The notes: generated from the sequence alone by a model not told the origin. A stretch of 64,000 bases of DNA from Nyssa sinensis (GCA_008638375.1 CM018046.1:46783206-46847205), one strand, 5' to 3'; numbered from the stretch's first letter, positions 36,401 to 51,100 are shown. Translations and numbers: made by a program.

Positions 36401-36448
36401 TTTATAACAAGCCGCTGTATTTCTTTTATAACAATGGCATTTTCGTAA

Positions 36449-36637
36449 AATCCTGGATATGGAGGGCAATTATGTGAGGTCGTCTGCAGGGGGAACTCTG
36501 CCGGAGCCCAAAGAAAAGGCAACAATCTTTTCGACATCTTCCATCTTCTGCTACTTCCCGCGATCCTACACACCAGCTCCGTGTATATGTTCATCATCGT
36601 TCACTTCTCACGTCTTTAGTCTTCACCGAGAGCACCC

Positions 36638-36690
<53 letters not shown>

Positions 36691-37340
36691 CGCTCAAGGT
36701 AAGACAGCCTCCGTTCTCTTTTCTCACACTTTGCTCGCAATCGTGTATTGCGGCAGGATTATTTCTTCTTATACTAGTTTTGTTAAAATCTTCAGTTTAA
36801 AATATTTTGATTGGTTTAGTTTTGAAGAGTTTCCCATAATTTTATTCCACACACACATATATACGTCTGTGTTATTCGGTTTTCATCAGAAATGAGTTGT
36901 GTATTGAAATTGGACAATTCTGATGATATAAATCAATCTTGTATGATGTAGCTGCTGAAAAATTATTTATCTATTCATCTGAAATAATCTTATATAGATA
37001 TGTGATGCGATGCAGCTTCAAGAGTTATACAATATTGATGTATGGTGCAAGATTTAACGTTCATTCGGTTCAATTTTGTTTGTCTATTAGGTGGTCGTGA
37101 AAACAATTTGCATAAAGAGATCAATTCACTGTGATTCAGATATATTACAGTTGATTCGGTTCACAAAATCAATCCAGTTATTACCCAACTGTTTTTTTTG
37201 GATTTAGTGCCGGATGGTATTAAAGGGTCTTCTGTAAATTAGAAGACCCTTCTGATCGGAATTGCAGCGCAGTCGTGGAAGCATCTGGTGACTGATTTGT
37301 GGGTTTTAGTCCGTCGGTTTGTTGCTACTGTTTTTACATC
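36449..37340 (+). promoter_or_regulatory. PCO 5' leader with a probable leader intron
   Basis: A C/T-rich leader is followed by (TC)22 at 36641-36684, then ATCATGCGCTCAAG and a donor GTAAGA at 36699. A good acceptor TTGCAG ends at 37267. Removing 36699-37267 leaves about 70 nt before the PCO start codon. A short upstream ORF from the ATG at 36688 would cross this junction (12 codons). The transcription start is not determined. Confidence 0.5.
36641..36684 (+). repeat. (TC)22 microsatellite in the PCO leader
   Basis: Uninterrupted CT tract just upstream of the leader-intron donor; CT tracts are common in plant 5' UTRs. Confidence 0.95.
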
Positions 37341-39143
37341 ATGCCAACTATTCAGAGGCTTTATAATACTTGTAAAGCATCACTTTCCCCTAACGGACCC
37401 GTATCAGAAGATGCTCTCGAAAGAGTTCGTGCTCTGTTAGGTAGCAAGAGATAATCCTATCTTTGCCTCTTATTTTCTTTTATATTTATAGCTTTGCTAT
37501 TTGAATGTGAACATAAAGTGCACATGCCTTCTATTTATCTGCATTTGGATTCCTTATAAATTCTTTTTTACTACCTTAACTTTAGGTTACACTGGGGTGC
37601 CCTCAATCGATGTTGAATCGATTTGCTAAGTATGTTGGTAGATTTGAGAAGCTAAGTGAATAGATTTTAGCTATAGGTAATGGATATTTAACTGAAGTCA
37701 ACAAAGCTATATCACAACTATTTGGAGTCGGTTAAATGAATCACTCTCACCATTTGCTCTATCTAAGGTGATTCTCTCAGCTAAGCCATACGCTGTTATA
37801 GCTTTCTTAACTATCTCATTCAAATTTAATTTTGGTCTACCTATTCTCCTAGCATGACCCTCAATCTGGATCATTTCATTATTTCTTATTGTTGTAGTTA
37901 TTAGTTTTTGTTTATATGGCCAAATCATCTCTAGTATATGTTACTTCCACTATCTCACAAAAGTATTTAATATTTAATATACCTATTTTTTTAATCTTAT
38001 CAGATATCCATCTTAAAATCTTTATTTCGGCCACACTTATTTTATGAATGTCTTTTTTTTTTTATGAATGTCTTGTTTCTTCGCTATCCAACATCATGTT
38101 CTATACAACACGGTTGGTCTAATAATTATTTTATGGAATTAACCTTTTAGGTTTCTACTATAGAGGTACATGTTGATCAGACAATATGCCCAATAATCCA
38201 CTTAATCTATCATGCTTTAATTTTTGGGCAACATCATCTCCAGTTTCTCTCCCCTTATGGATAAGCAAACCAAGATTATAAAATTGTCCACTTTTCATTA
38301 TATCCTGATTTTCAATTTTCACCACATCCTTGTTTGTGTTCCTAGTTTTACTAAAGTTACATTCTATATATTTTGTTCTTGTCCTACTTTTCTTAAATTC
38401 TATTAGTTCTATAGTCTTTCTTCAAATCTCTAATTTAACATTTAACATTTAACATTTATCCTTCATTTATTTATGATAAATTTTACCCGCTTTTTAATTT
38501 TACCAATTAAAATAATATTATTAGCACACTATGGAATTTCATTAGCGATTCAACAGTTGGGCTTAGGGTAGGATGCCCTCCCCAACCCCTGCTTCGCTAA
38601 GGAAAATGCTCTTTTGTCTCCACCCTACCGCGTGTAGGGTATTCCATGTCCCTGACTCTAGCAAGAACCTCCCCCAGGGGTGGGGTCATCTACCCCATCC
38701 TTGCCTCTTGTTTGTAGAACTATTCTCCCTTATTGGGAGAAAAAAGACAAAAGAATTGCAGCACAGAAAGAAAAAAAAAAATAACGCTGTTGGAGTTCTT
38801 AAGAAGGAAAAAAGAAAAAGAAAAATTACTATCTTTAACTTTTTGAATTTGAAACTTATTAAGGAATATCACTTTAAATGATACTTATAATTAGAAAATA
38901 GAAAGGGAATTTAAATATGGATAAATATTTAGATTATAAAATATGGAAAGAATTGTCCCCCAAGTGCATACGATATGCTCGTAGATGAAATATGAAAAAA
39001 GGAATGCAAGGTTAGTAAGAAATTATGTTGTCTTTAGCGTGAGAATGATCAAACAATGGCATCGGCAATTATGAAGCACAAAAAACAAATACACTCAATA
39101 TGTGTTTCACCAAATGAAATTAGGAGACAAGAGGGTTGAAAAT

Positions 39144-39189
<46 letters not shown>

Positions 39190-42100
39190 CCCTTATACAA
39201 TTTGGAGAAAGAGACATAACTTGTGAAGTCATTGTAGATCAAGGCAATAATTATATGCACCAGAGATTGGAACGACCAACGCAATGCAGTGAAGTAGTGT
39301 AGTGTGGCAATATGTAGAGTCAAAGAGAGTGTGAGAAACAAAGAGAAGTGACAGTCCTGAAACCCTAAATTGTATATTTAATCACGTAGGGTATTTTTTG
39401 AACTATACTAAAAACCTAAGGTTATTCAAGTAAATTTATTGCATAAGCAGGGTGGGGCAGGGAACCCTTTCCAATCTGCCCCTACCTTGATTAAAACCCT
39501 CCTTTACCGTCCCATTAAGGGTAGAGTGGGACCCGACAATTCAGGTCAGATTGCTATCCCTAGCTTTCATCCTGTATATGTTTTGTTAGTTCATCCTGTA
39601 TATGGGTGGGTTCCTACTTTATGCTTGTATGAAAAGAAGAAGAAGAGTATTTGGTGATTAGATGGATCTCTGACCCTACTGTACTTGTTGAGGTCAAGAA
39701 GGTATTTGTTTTGTCCTAATTCGACGAATATTGTAGTGTCATTTCCATCTTCATTAAGTTAGGTTAATGCAATATTATCTCAAATAACAATTTGCTAGTA
39801 CATTGGCAATATACATTTTTTATTGCACAATCCAACATGTGGCACACTATTGTTCTAGAGCACTAAGTTTGGCGAATCCTCACATTTTCCTTAAACTTTT
39901 ATCCCAGAGGCAATAATAATTATAGTAATCAAATCCTAAAAGGAAAAAAAAAAACTTTTAAGGGCTAGAAAGGCAAAAACCATAACATCTTTTTTTTTTT
40001 TTTTCTAACAAGTAAAAGTTTCACTAAAAAGTGCTAAAGGGAGTGCAACTAAAGTGCATGCGTTGCATACAATGGAGACCCTTATGAGGTTTAGAGCCTA
40101 CCTAAAGTTCAGATCCCCTAAAAATTCAATAAAAGTACCATTGGACTAAAGCTTTTCCTTGAAAGCCATGGAAAGAGCAAGGCATTGTGTGCTCTTTAGT
40201 TTTCTAAAACCAGAAGTTCCATAAAAACTACAGAACTACACCTATTTCATTTCTTCAACTAAGACTGAAGGGAGCTGCTTTCTATATTGGTCTATTACCA
40301 GAAAACACTACTACCCTAACGATTCCCATTTTGGTACTCGCGTTACAAAACAAAGAACAATTTTTTTCTTCTTTCAAAATACTAAATTTAGTGATCGGAG
40401 AAATTTCTCTTAATTTTCCTTTTAAGAGAAGAATAATAGGAAAGGATCAAAGCAAGTCAAGAGATTAAAATAAATAAATACACTTGGTTTGATGTTTATA
40501 CATGTTTTATTCCAATATAATATATTTTCGTAACTATATGGACAACTTGTGCACTTTAATAATATTAATTTTCATTCCTAATCTTTGAGTGAAAAAAAAA
40601 AAAACACTTTTACAATTACACGTGGCCCATCATTTTCCACCTAAGTCATACAGATAAGTCTACCCCTTATCATACCATGCTTAAAGTATATAGCATGTTG
40701 TGTTCCCATTTTCGTTTCATTTTCGTTTCATGTACCATTACGATTTGCATTTCAGGTAACATGAACCCTACCTCTTCTAGTATTCCTTCAAACTTTGATC
40801 ATCAAACTTGACATTACATATTGAATCCCAAATAAGGGAAGCAGAATTGACTAAAAATCTCAAGCCACCAATCACGCACCAATAAATCTCAAGCTCTTCT
40901 GATTATTGTATGATGTTTTAACACCCATTTAAGCAATGAGCAATCTAACAGGCTATGTAGGCTTGTGGCTTACTGTTTTCATGCTATAGTTTTCCTTATT
41001 AACGAAGTCCACCTTTGAAGAACATTATTATCTCTTGTTCCTAAGGGTTGCATATTGGGTTACTGTGTGGTCTAGCTCTTTCAAGAACATCTTCAATATT
41101 TTGGGGAAAAAAACATAAATTAAATTTTTTGATAAGTAATGTATATAATTGTATTAAAGGTGCCTGAGGGAGGCAAATCCATGTACAAAAAAGAGGCATC
41201 ACAAAAGTTAAAAGCCTAAAACCTTCCAAGAACTCAACAAAATTATTTACATGAGAAGGATATGACTCTACAACCCAAAAGAATAAAATTTTCAACTAGT
41301 TGCTTTTCAATCTACAAGAGTGTAACTCTACCCCTTCAAAAACCATCTTGTTTCTCTCCCTCCACAAGCACTACAATAGATAAAGTGGCTCCATTCTCTA
41401 AACCTTCCTAACATCCTTCCGAACATGATTCCCGCTCCAAGCAAGGAGATTCTTTACTCTAAGTGGCACTATCCACGAGCACCCAAATAAGGAGAAGAGT
41501 AAGCACCAACAATCATGGGCAATCTCACTGTGAAGAAAAAGATGCACCAGTGTTTGTTCATCTCTTCTAATGATCAATTGTAAGGACTGCTTTCCATGTA
41601 AGACACCATACAAAAAAAGCCACCTTGATCAGAACACCGGAACACCAAATAGACCTCTAAGGGAAATCCACACCGCATCTCCCCACCAACTCCCCATAGA
41701 AATATTTCAATGTGAGCTTCCCTGAACTGCCATCTGACCTCGTCCTCCCTACCCCAGACAGCAATCATCCTAACTTCCCGCAAATGTAAAACATCCTCTA
41801 CCTCCCAATCGTGGACATGCCTTCTCAAACAAGGAGACCACACCACCTCCTCACCATGCCAAGAGACATAATCCGCCACCAAAGCATTCCTATCTGCGAC
41901 AATTCAAATCGAATCTTCAAGGGATCATCAGCACACCAACTATCGTGCCACAACTTCACCCTTCTCCCTTCCCCTACCGTTAACCGAATGAACTCTTCAA
42001 ACTCCAGCTTTGCTGTAGTTAATCTTTCCCCACCAGATCTCTCAAGAGGGGAGCTGACCACATTAAGTCACCCCCCATACACCATGGATGGTGCCATTTG

Positions 42101-45100
42101 GCCTGCACATACCTCAGCTCCTCCCACAACACCCTATTCTCAACCACAAAACCTGAACCATAGACCCCAGAAAAAACCCAGGTGAAATTTCCCCCCCTAC
42201 AGCTCAAACAGGCATGAGGCGGAATGATTACTCGTCCAGTAATGAAGACCCTTGATACGCCTAGGATCCCACATAATTAATATCCCTCCGGCAGTCTCCT
42301 TGGCTGCTAAGCTTCACCATTCCACCCACCTGCTACAGTAAACACCCCTGACTACTTTGCAGTTTATGTCTTCCATCTTTGTTTCTTGCAAACACACAAC
42401 CACAGCCTTCCATTCCCGCAGCACAGATTTTACAACCACTCTTTTATCCTGTTCTTGTAGACCCATCACATTCCAAGACAGCACTGATCGATTCATGAGG
42501 TTGTAATCATTTGAATCTCTCCTTCCCCCTTTCTCCTTCCTGCCCCAAACTCTTCCTTCCATAATTAACAGAGGATGCCAAATTCTTTAACTCCCTGTGC
42601 AAGAGTTTGTTTGAGCTCCCCCCCCCCCCCCCCCCTTCTCTCTCTCTCTCTCTCTTCCTTTTTTCTTGAGTTCCCAGTTCCCATCCTATAGCCCGAGCAT
42701 ATCCTCATATACCCTACGGGACACACCCAGGTATTTACTAACCCCTTTGATTTTCTTCATAACCCAATTAGACATCTCGACCATTCTCCTCTCTTTCAAT
42801 TCTGTTGTCGGTGAATCCCCTCCTTCTGAAGATAAAACCAAGCTATCACAACCCTGCTGCCTGTCTGGTGTCAACACTGCCAAAGGAGTGCAAAGTAGAG
42901 GCTCCTCATCCCACTCCGAGCAGCTCACACCATGACTCTGACCACTTGGATTAACTAGTCTCAGTATCTCTGCCCCCCCCCCCCCCCTTTGAACTTGCCC
43001 TGCCACCATGCTTCCTGATGCCTTTGTATCCCCCTCCGAGTCATCCTTTGAACATACCTTCTCTCTCCTTCTCAACTACAGTTGTTTCTCTTTCCGAGTC
43101 CACTCCATCAGTCGGAGGAGAGAATTGAGAGACACCCCATTATAATCCACTTCAAGGAATCTTGCACTAGAGCTCCTTCGTCTATAACTCTGTATAGATC
43201 TCTCTCTATATGGTCCCTGCTGTCAAGCGCTTCGCGCTGGGCTTTTTTCCCAGCCCACCCATAATATTTAAGTGAGCCATACCGTTCTCCTAAAGCCCAT
43301 TCTTGAGTGTAGGCTCCCATTACAAGTGGGAACCCATAACTCCAACATCCTTTAAACCCTGTAGCAAATCCAGCATTGGAAGGGACCTGTGCCTTCCCTC
43401 TCCCTCCCCTTCCTACCCATCAGAGCTCAGCCCAGCTCCCTTCCGTTTGGTATGGGTTCTATCAAACTCTTAGGCCCAACCAGCTCAAGGCCCAACTTTC
43501 TACCTTTTCCACCTTGGCCCAAACTAGGGCCCATCTCACTCCGCTAGGACACTTTTTCAAAATTTGAACACCTTGAAACCCGCCGCCCTGCCACGTGTTG
43601 CTCTCTGGGCATCCTTCCATTAGACCCCAAAGGATCCCTCTCTCTCCCTTCTAGCACCTGAAGCACGTGACTATCACCCCCTTCATTCCTTCCATCTCCA
43701 GCAACATCTAAAATAGAACCCCGACATTATGAGAAAAAGGCCCCAATTCAATCCACACAGGCACCTCAAATCTCCAATGACCCATCATGATCTTCGCCAT
43801 TATCGGAAGATCCCTCTTGAGACCCCTCACCAGTATTCGAGCCCAGCGTAGATGATGCTGGTTGACAGTAGCTTCATTAGCTATGACAAAAACCACCAAA
43901 TAGCTCCCTTTGTCTTCTTGAAGGTCTAGGTACTCTCTAAGAAGATAGGTAGGCCCATGAACCTAATCCACGTCTCCATTGGCTTGTTGCCATCCCTCTG
44001 GTAGCAGCCCCCCGCATTCCACCAGGTCTAGGAATACTGGTAACACCATCAGGGGTTCAGTCCCTCTTCCTCCATACTCTAATTGCTTTTCTCTCGATGG
44101 GAATTCGAACATAAACAAGCAGCCGTGCATGCCCAACACCCTAACTCCTTCCATTACATCCCACCATTGATCAACCCAGCACTAGACTTTGTATCTATCC
44201 AACACTGGATCGTTAACAGATGCCACCCTACCAACCAAGCAATTCTGCAAAAATCAAACTTCTTACATGAATCCCAATCCACCACCAAATCCCCTATAAT
44301 CGACCCTCTGATCTTCCGACCACCAACTCCCTGTTCGGCCACCCATTCATCTTTGCAACCTCGAACGATCTTGTTTGATCCCCTTCTTTTAACTGCAAGT
44401 TTTCAAGCCTCCTAAAAGCAACTGCTACATCCCCTATCCTCCACCCCTGTCCCTTCAGGTATGTAAACACAACTTTGGAACTCACCCTAGATCCAAGGAT
44501 CAAAATATCATTTCGATGTATAGTTTCGATCTGTCCAGAAACGTTTCGGAAACATAATAGAAATAGAGAAAAAATTGGAAACATGTGAAAACATAACTTA
44601 AAATTTATTTATTTATACAAATAATCCTATTTATTGAATATTTGTGTATGTTTAAGGCATATACACCATATTCATGATAAATGACACTAATTCATGATAA
44701 ATGACGTAATAGATATATACTATGTAATATCCACGAATTAGATAATTTGACACAAGTTACATATAAAATAAAAAGTAAAACAAATAGCAATTTAAACTTA
44801 TTATAATTAGTAACTTAGTATTAAAATAGTTGTTTCTCTACACTTTATTTTTTCCTACTACTTTTTTATTATTTTAGAAAAAATAATAGAAATATCTTCT
44901 TGTAATTTTGAGTCTTAATCCTTGAAAAATAAATGGATATTATTTTTTACTAACTTCTAAAATTATTGTTGATACAAAAGAAATGTTTCCTTTGATTCGG
45001 TATGTTTCCACGGAAACAATTTTATTTCCGTGGAAACAGAAACGGTTCTCCCATTTCGATGGAAAAGAAATGAAATTTTGATCCTTGTCTAGATCGCTTC

Positions 45101-48100
45101 TACTCTTAAGAATCCGTCCTCCTGATTCGATCAAGTTACCAGACACATGTTTCGCAACCTACCATGGAAGACTTGCACCGATCGTTTCGCAACCCTAGCT
45201 TATGATTCACCTTCAACTACCTACACAACCAAACCAAACAATCTTTATCCACCCTGATCCTGCGAACCACGCTTGGAGCCCTCTCAGTGATTTAGAATAG
45301 CTTGTTATCACCTAAATCATCAATCTTAAATGTTTTCTGGCTAAAATGGGCTATCTCCTGTTGAGTCGCCCACCTTTGAGACATTTCTCATAGTATAATA
45401 GCCATGTTCAAAAGTAAAAAAAACTCGTAAATTATTGTCCTACTTAAGATACAAAAAGCTCTTGATGTCCTTTCCAAATAGAGAATATTGATTTAATCAG
45501 TCAAAACATGGGATATATGACACCTTGATATTCACTTACCAAAAAAAAAAATGATACCTTGATATTCATATATACATGTACATGTATGTGTACTTTTTTC
45601 ATTCTAATACTCAATAGTGCAATAGGATTTTTCTAAAATTATGTTAATTGAGTAATAAAATTATTAATTATCTACAACGGAACCAACTTGGTTTTCCAAA
45701 AAAAGTATTAATTATTAGAATTATTAACTCATAAATACTGATGAAAAAAGAATTATTAACTCATAAAATTGAAATGATTAGAGGGTTGACTGAACATTGT
45801 ACTTTCGGTGAGATATTGTTATATCCAAACAACACCGTGTATCCCATTCCTAATTTGAATTGTGCTTTTAGCAACAAATCATTAAACTTCATGGTGATAG
45901 TTAATGTGGTTTTCTTTAGGTTTTTCATCTCATTGGCCAATCCTTGCAAGTATTAAGAATTTTCTTTTTTTTGGATAAGTGTGAGTATCAAGATTTTATT
46001 GGATGTGTATTTCTTGGAATGATGTGGTGAACAATTTGCACAACCTCTGAGGATGTATCTCATCCTTTCTCTAGCATGTTACTTATTTTGCATTGGGTTG
46101 TATTTTCTAAGCTTCATGCACATTTAATTATTTTTCAGGTTAGAATAGCTTTAAATTCCACAAAGCCTAAGGGCTTGGGATATTACAGCTCAGAAGTCAC
46201 TTAAGATCTATAAAATCTTGTAAACATTACAAGTGTCAACATGTCAGAATAAGCTTCAAATTCCACAAAGCCTAAGCGCTTGGGATGTTACAACTCAAAT
46301 TCACCTAAGACCTATAAAATCTTGTAAATATCTACAAGTGTCACCTAAGACATATTCTTCTTTCTCATAGTCTCTCTCATTTGCTTTAAAAAATATTTTC
46401 ATTTCCCTTTAGTTATTTCTTTCTTTCATACAAAAAAGTTGCAACTCTTTCTCAGAGAGAGGCGTCTCTCTCATTTCCTTTAAATAAAATTTCCATTTCT
46501 ATTTTGTTATATTTTATTTCATATGAAAAGAATTGTGATTTGACTCCATTCCTTGCAATCTAGATCCAATTGTTATAGACAGAATTGCACCTTTAGTTGC
46601 GATGGCTTTGCATTCTTTATCTTTGGTGCTGTATTTATCAGTTAGCTGCTGCTAGCATTAGCCTTTTGGGTTTTGTTTACCACTCAGTTCATTGTAACTT
46701 TGTTCAGCACGCGTGTGCACATTCTTAGAAATTTGTTTGGCAAATTACCAATAATTTTTTGACAAGTAAAGTATATTTATTTATTTAAAAAGTGCTAAAG
46801 GGGGCACAAGTCACAACCCATGTGCACACAACATTGACTAAAAGACCTGTAAACTTCTATACATTAACTTATCAGGATAAAAACCGATCTATACATCAAC
46901 AAAAGAATCTAAGTTTTCAACAAAATTGAGAAAAGACTCTACAAGGATCCACCTTCTTTGTGACCTAACTACACAGTAGTCCCAAATAATACTCTTGAGC
47001 CCGTGGTTGATATCTCCATTCTCTCAAACAACCTTCGGTTTCTTTCCCTCCGAATACACTGCTAAGCAATGAGGACCTGCATTACAAGTCTGTTTTTTTC
47101 TTCTCCTCTTACCAACTTGACCCACTCTCTAATGGAAGAAGACTTCATCCATAGATCTAGGAAACACACACGGCATACCAAATAATGCAATTACAGGCTA
47201 CCGGTCCTCCCTGGCCTCGCCACCCTATGATGCATGAAAATGCAATTCACAGATTCACATGCCTTTTTACACATGCAACACCAATGGGAAAGAATTTTTC
47301 CAGTCGTCATTAAATTATTAATAGGTTGTTTCCTAAGTCTGCTTCCTCCTTCAAGAGCTAAGCTGCTAGACTAAACTAATTTATAGCGTCTCGTATGGGA
47401 CATATCTAGTCTTTCCCTGAATAGAGTACTTCATACTTGCTGTATCATAGCACGCAATCAGTGCAAGCAACCTGGAATACCAACAAAACCTTGTAATACG
47501 ATTTAACTGCAAAACTTGATTATTTGATACAGTCCATTGAGTCCCTCATCCCCCCTCTCCCCCCTCTCCTCCACACCCGCGCATGCTATCTACTCTACAT
47601 AACTCATCAAGGAATTCCAATATTCCCTCCAAATCCTTCGTCACTCTTTAAGATCTAACATCCCACACCACTCCTCTGGCTCAACTCTTATAATCTGCCA
47701 TGAAATTGACCTTATTTATTGCAAATAAAAAAAGGTTTGAAAGGAGACCTTTCGGTGTTGGAGGGTGGTGAGTGAGGATGTTTTATTGTCTTTGAATCAT
47801 TCAATGTTGTGGGTGATTTTAAGAGGGGTTTGAATGCTACATTCATCAAGTTGATCCCAAAGCAAGGAGGAGCTGTTGATTTGAAGGACTTAGACGAATT
47901 AGTTTGGTGGGTTGTGTGTACAGGTTGTTGTCAAAAGTATTAGCTTCTAGGCTTAGGAAGATGGTGGGGACACTGGTGTTTGAAACTTGGAATGTTTTTG
48001 TTGGGGTTTGTCAAATTTTGGATGTGGTATTTTTGGCTAGTGAACACGTGGTTCTAGAATAAGAATTAATGTGCCTGAACTCATGTAACCTGGATTTTGA

Positions 48101-51100
48101 GAAAGTGTGTAACCATCTTTATTGGGCTTCGTGCTTTATGTGATGGATAGTAGGGCTTTGGGCCAAAATGGAGCAAGTATATTGGAAATTATATTTTGAC
48201 ATTGTGCTTCGTTATTCTGATTAATGATTATCCTTTTGTTGTTTTTTGGGTAGTTTGAGAGGCCTGCAGTTAGGGAGATCCCATTTCTGTGTTCTTATTC
48301 ATTTGGTTCATGGAGATTCTCATTATGATGTTAGGCTAGTATAATAAAGGATGGCATGATTAGTAGCTTCTATATAGTGAGAGTTCATTGACTACTATAT
48401 CTAACTTCTTGTTTGTAAACAATAACTATTTTTTTTTTTTTTGGTGGTGCAGAGGAGTAACTTCAATATTTGAGATGTGATCTGTTGTTCTGCGAGGCAG
48501 TATCTAGCCTTAAGATGTATTTGAGAAAGAGCGAGTTGACTTTGGTTGGGGAGGTGGTGGACATAGATAGTTTGGTTGCTATCTTAGGGTGCATCTTTTG
48601 AAGTCGTGTTGGTTTGGGATGTGGTAGTTTTGAATTGAGGTTGGCAGGGTGAAATACACAGTATATCTCAAAAAGCGGAGATTCGTGTTGATAAAGAGCG
48701 TCATTTCTAGCCTTCCAATGGTTGTTGGAATCTTGGCTCTCTTTGTTCTAACCAAGATCCTTCCTCTTTGGAGTTGTCCCTTGCTTTTCATGTTTTTATC
48801 AACCCCTGCATAGCCTTCACACTTATCTCCAATTGCCCTACAGACCTCCTCACTCCACAACTGAGTTGGTAGCTCCAGGACCCTAAGTCACCCCTCCTTT
48901 GGTCCTGCCTTAGGTTCAGAGCCACCTCCTGAATTCACCCTGCCAGTCCACGTATCTTGGAAATTAACCCCTACTCTAGTTTCTTTCAACTTAAACTATT
49001 TTGTTAGTAAAAAACATACACTATGGGACCTTTTTCGGAATATGCGTAGTAATTTTATCCATGATCCAATCAAAAAGATAAAACACTCGTCGACACTTGA
49101 TGTAAGTTTATTGTGATTGAAAATTCACTTCTATGCTCGTTATTCGACGACTACTTTGAAGTTGCTTAAGTTTTTTAATTACTTGTTTCTTATCTTCTTC
49201 TTTTTATTATTTTTTTTGTGGCCCACTATTTATTTTGGTTCACTTTCTTCTTAGAGCACATACCACTCTATATTAATTGTTATGTTAAATGTTGTTTTCA
49301 ACCAACATTATTATAGTAGTTCCTTCAGTAGTTAGACATGTTTTGATAAGTTGGAAGAGGGGTTTCAGAAGTAGGAGGGTTAGGAGAAAATGATGTACTT
49401 TGAACGAGTAGAGCTTCGGCTTCCTTTTTTTCCCCCTTCAAAATATATTTTGTTGAGAATCTTCAAAATCTTTTTTTTCTTTAGTGTGTAGGGACTTTTA
49501 CTATCTCAATCGATTCTTTTGTAGAGGTCTAGGTTAAGGTGAGTTTTTGTTATCGATTTTTGTATAGTTGTATACCTTGGTTATACATGGGTTTTACTCC
49601 CCTTTTTGGTGCCTATAATAGATTTTGCCTATAAAAATTAAGAAACTGAAGCTGTCAATGCTTACACATGTAACTTATATAGGGTGAATAAAGGGTTTGA
49701 ACATCATAAATCTAGGGCAACATACATGCACTATCTTCTTAACTTGTCTGATAAGTATTGTCCATTAGTCTATAGAACTTAAGATTTAACACTTTTTAAG
49801 AAATTGGTCGGAGAAGTGGGGCTGACTGCCCTATATATATATTTAAATATTTGCCAAGCATAGCATATTTTATCCTTGTTTAATCTTTTTTCTTCTCTTC
49901 TTCTTACCCTACCCTTATCCCTAGTATTCTTCTATTGATGGCACAATTTCAAAACCATGTGCTTGCTTCTATACATCCATCACACCTTGTTTTTATGATC
50001 AAGAGTCACCCTCATTGTGGTGTGTTTCTTTCTTCTTTCCTCTTGTACCCTTCTTGCCTTTCCTCCACTCACTTACCTCTTCTATTCTAATGGTTCATAT
50101 CTTTCCTGTTGTCCGGCCACTGATTCTTAACACCCCCCCCCCTCACAAAAAAAGGGAACATCTAGCAAGTAGCGGATTCGCCCATAATTGAGTGAATTAT
50201 TAAAGTTGGACATGCTGTGTTACTAAGATAACAAGTAGCGAGTAGCGGATTCCCCCATAATTCTGTACAAACTTTGATTTAAAGCATCATTGTTCAACCA
50301 ACATCTAGCCAGTGTATTTTTTCTTTCAGCAACCCCCATTGCTTGGGGTATAAAGTTATAAATACAAGAGGACTGATGTTATACCATTCATGTCATGAAA
50401 TAAGCGAAGAGCTTAAGAGGTTGCTATTGAGCATGTTACATTCAGTGTTACACGGTGTCTTTTGATTCTTTTGTGGCTTTCTCTGAATGATATATGTTTA
50501 GTGTCATGGGTTGAATAGAGGTTAGTGTTCTTTTGTTTTTTGGTTTTTAATATACATCCTTCATATACATGGGTGCATCCCCTTTTGGTGCTTCTGAATA
50601 AATTTTTATGACTTCCTAAAATATAAGGAAGAAGGTCTTTTACTATATTCCACTTCATTATTTTAATATCAAATATGTAATGTTGTTAAAGGCGACTGGG
50701 CGCTCGCCTAGGCGATAAGGCGAGGTGAAAATGAGGCAGTGGCGCCCCAACACACTTCAGGTGAGGTGATTTTAATGAGGTGTTGCCTAGGCGATTGCCT
50801 CGACTAAGGCAAAAGGCCTTGAGGCAAGAGCCTCATTAACTAAAACTTAATTTACTTAAATATGCTTATGTATCTTGTCTTATTGTTTTAGGGTTAAAGG
50901 TATTTTTGTTTGATCAATATTTAACCAATATATAAGTAGCAAAAAGGAAAGAAAAAGTTTAAAATAGTCTTATAGCTTAAAATTTAATTATGTCATATAT
51001 CATCTTTTAGATTAAACTTTTTAGTATTACATGAGAATTATTATATAAAATATTATTTAACTTAAAGCAAATGAACCTTTAATAAATAATATATATTTTA

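Larger units (their letters stand above)
41125..45380 (-). mobile_element. L1 LINE with intact ends but internal loss
   Basis: The minus strand reads ORF1 from about 45380 ([14 protein letters not shown], then [14 protein letters not shown]) through the C-terminal part [18 protein letters not shown] (near 42750). ORF2 begins at about 42510 with [14 protein letters not shown]. Soon after [13 protein letters not shown] and GGDL (about 42080) the sequence jumps to the region after RT ([14 protein letters not shown]), so most of the endonuclease and all of RT are deleted. The C-terminal end (41613 down) and a tail ACTTATCAAAAAA at about 41125-41136 follow. A hAT element interrupts ORF1 at 44494-45087. 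It lies in PCO intron 1, antisense to the gene. Confidence 0.82.

Noticed and set aside
36459..36800. 113-codon frame with a Ser-Leu run
   Set aside because: Covers the PCO leader, its TC microsatellite and the start of the leader intron; no protein likeness.
41811..44415. Plus-strand frames rich in Ser, Pro and Thr
   Set aside because: Shadows of the minus-strand L1.
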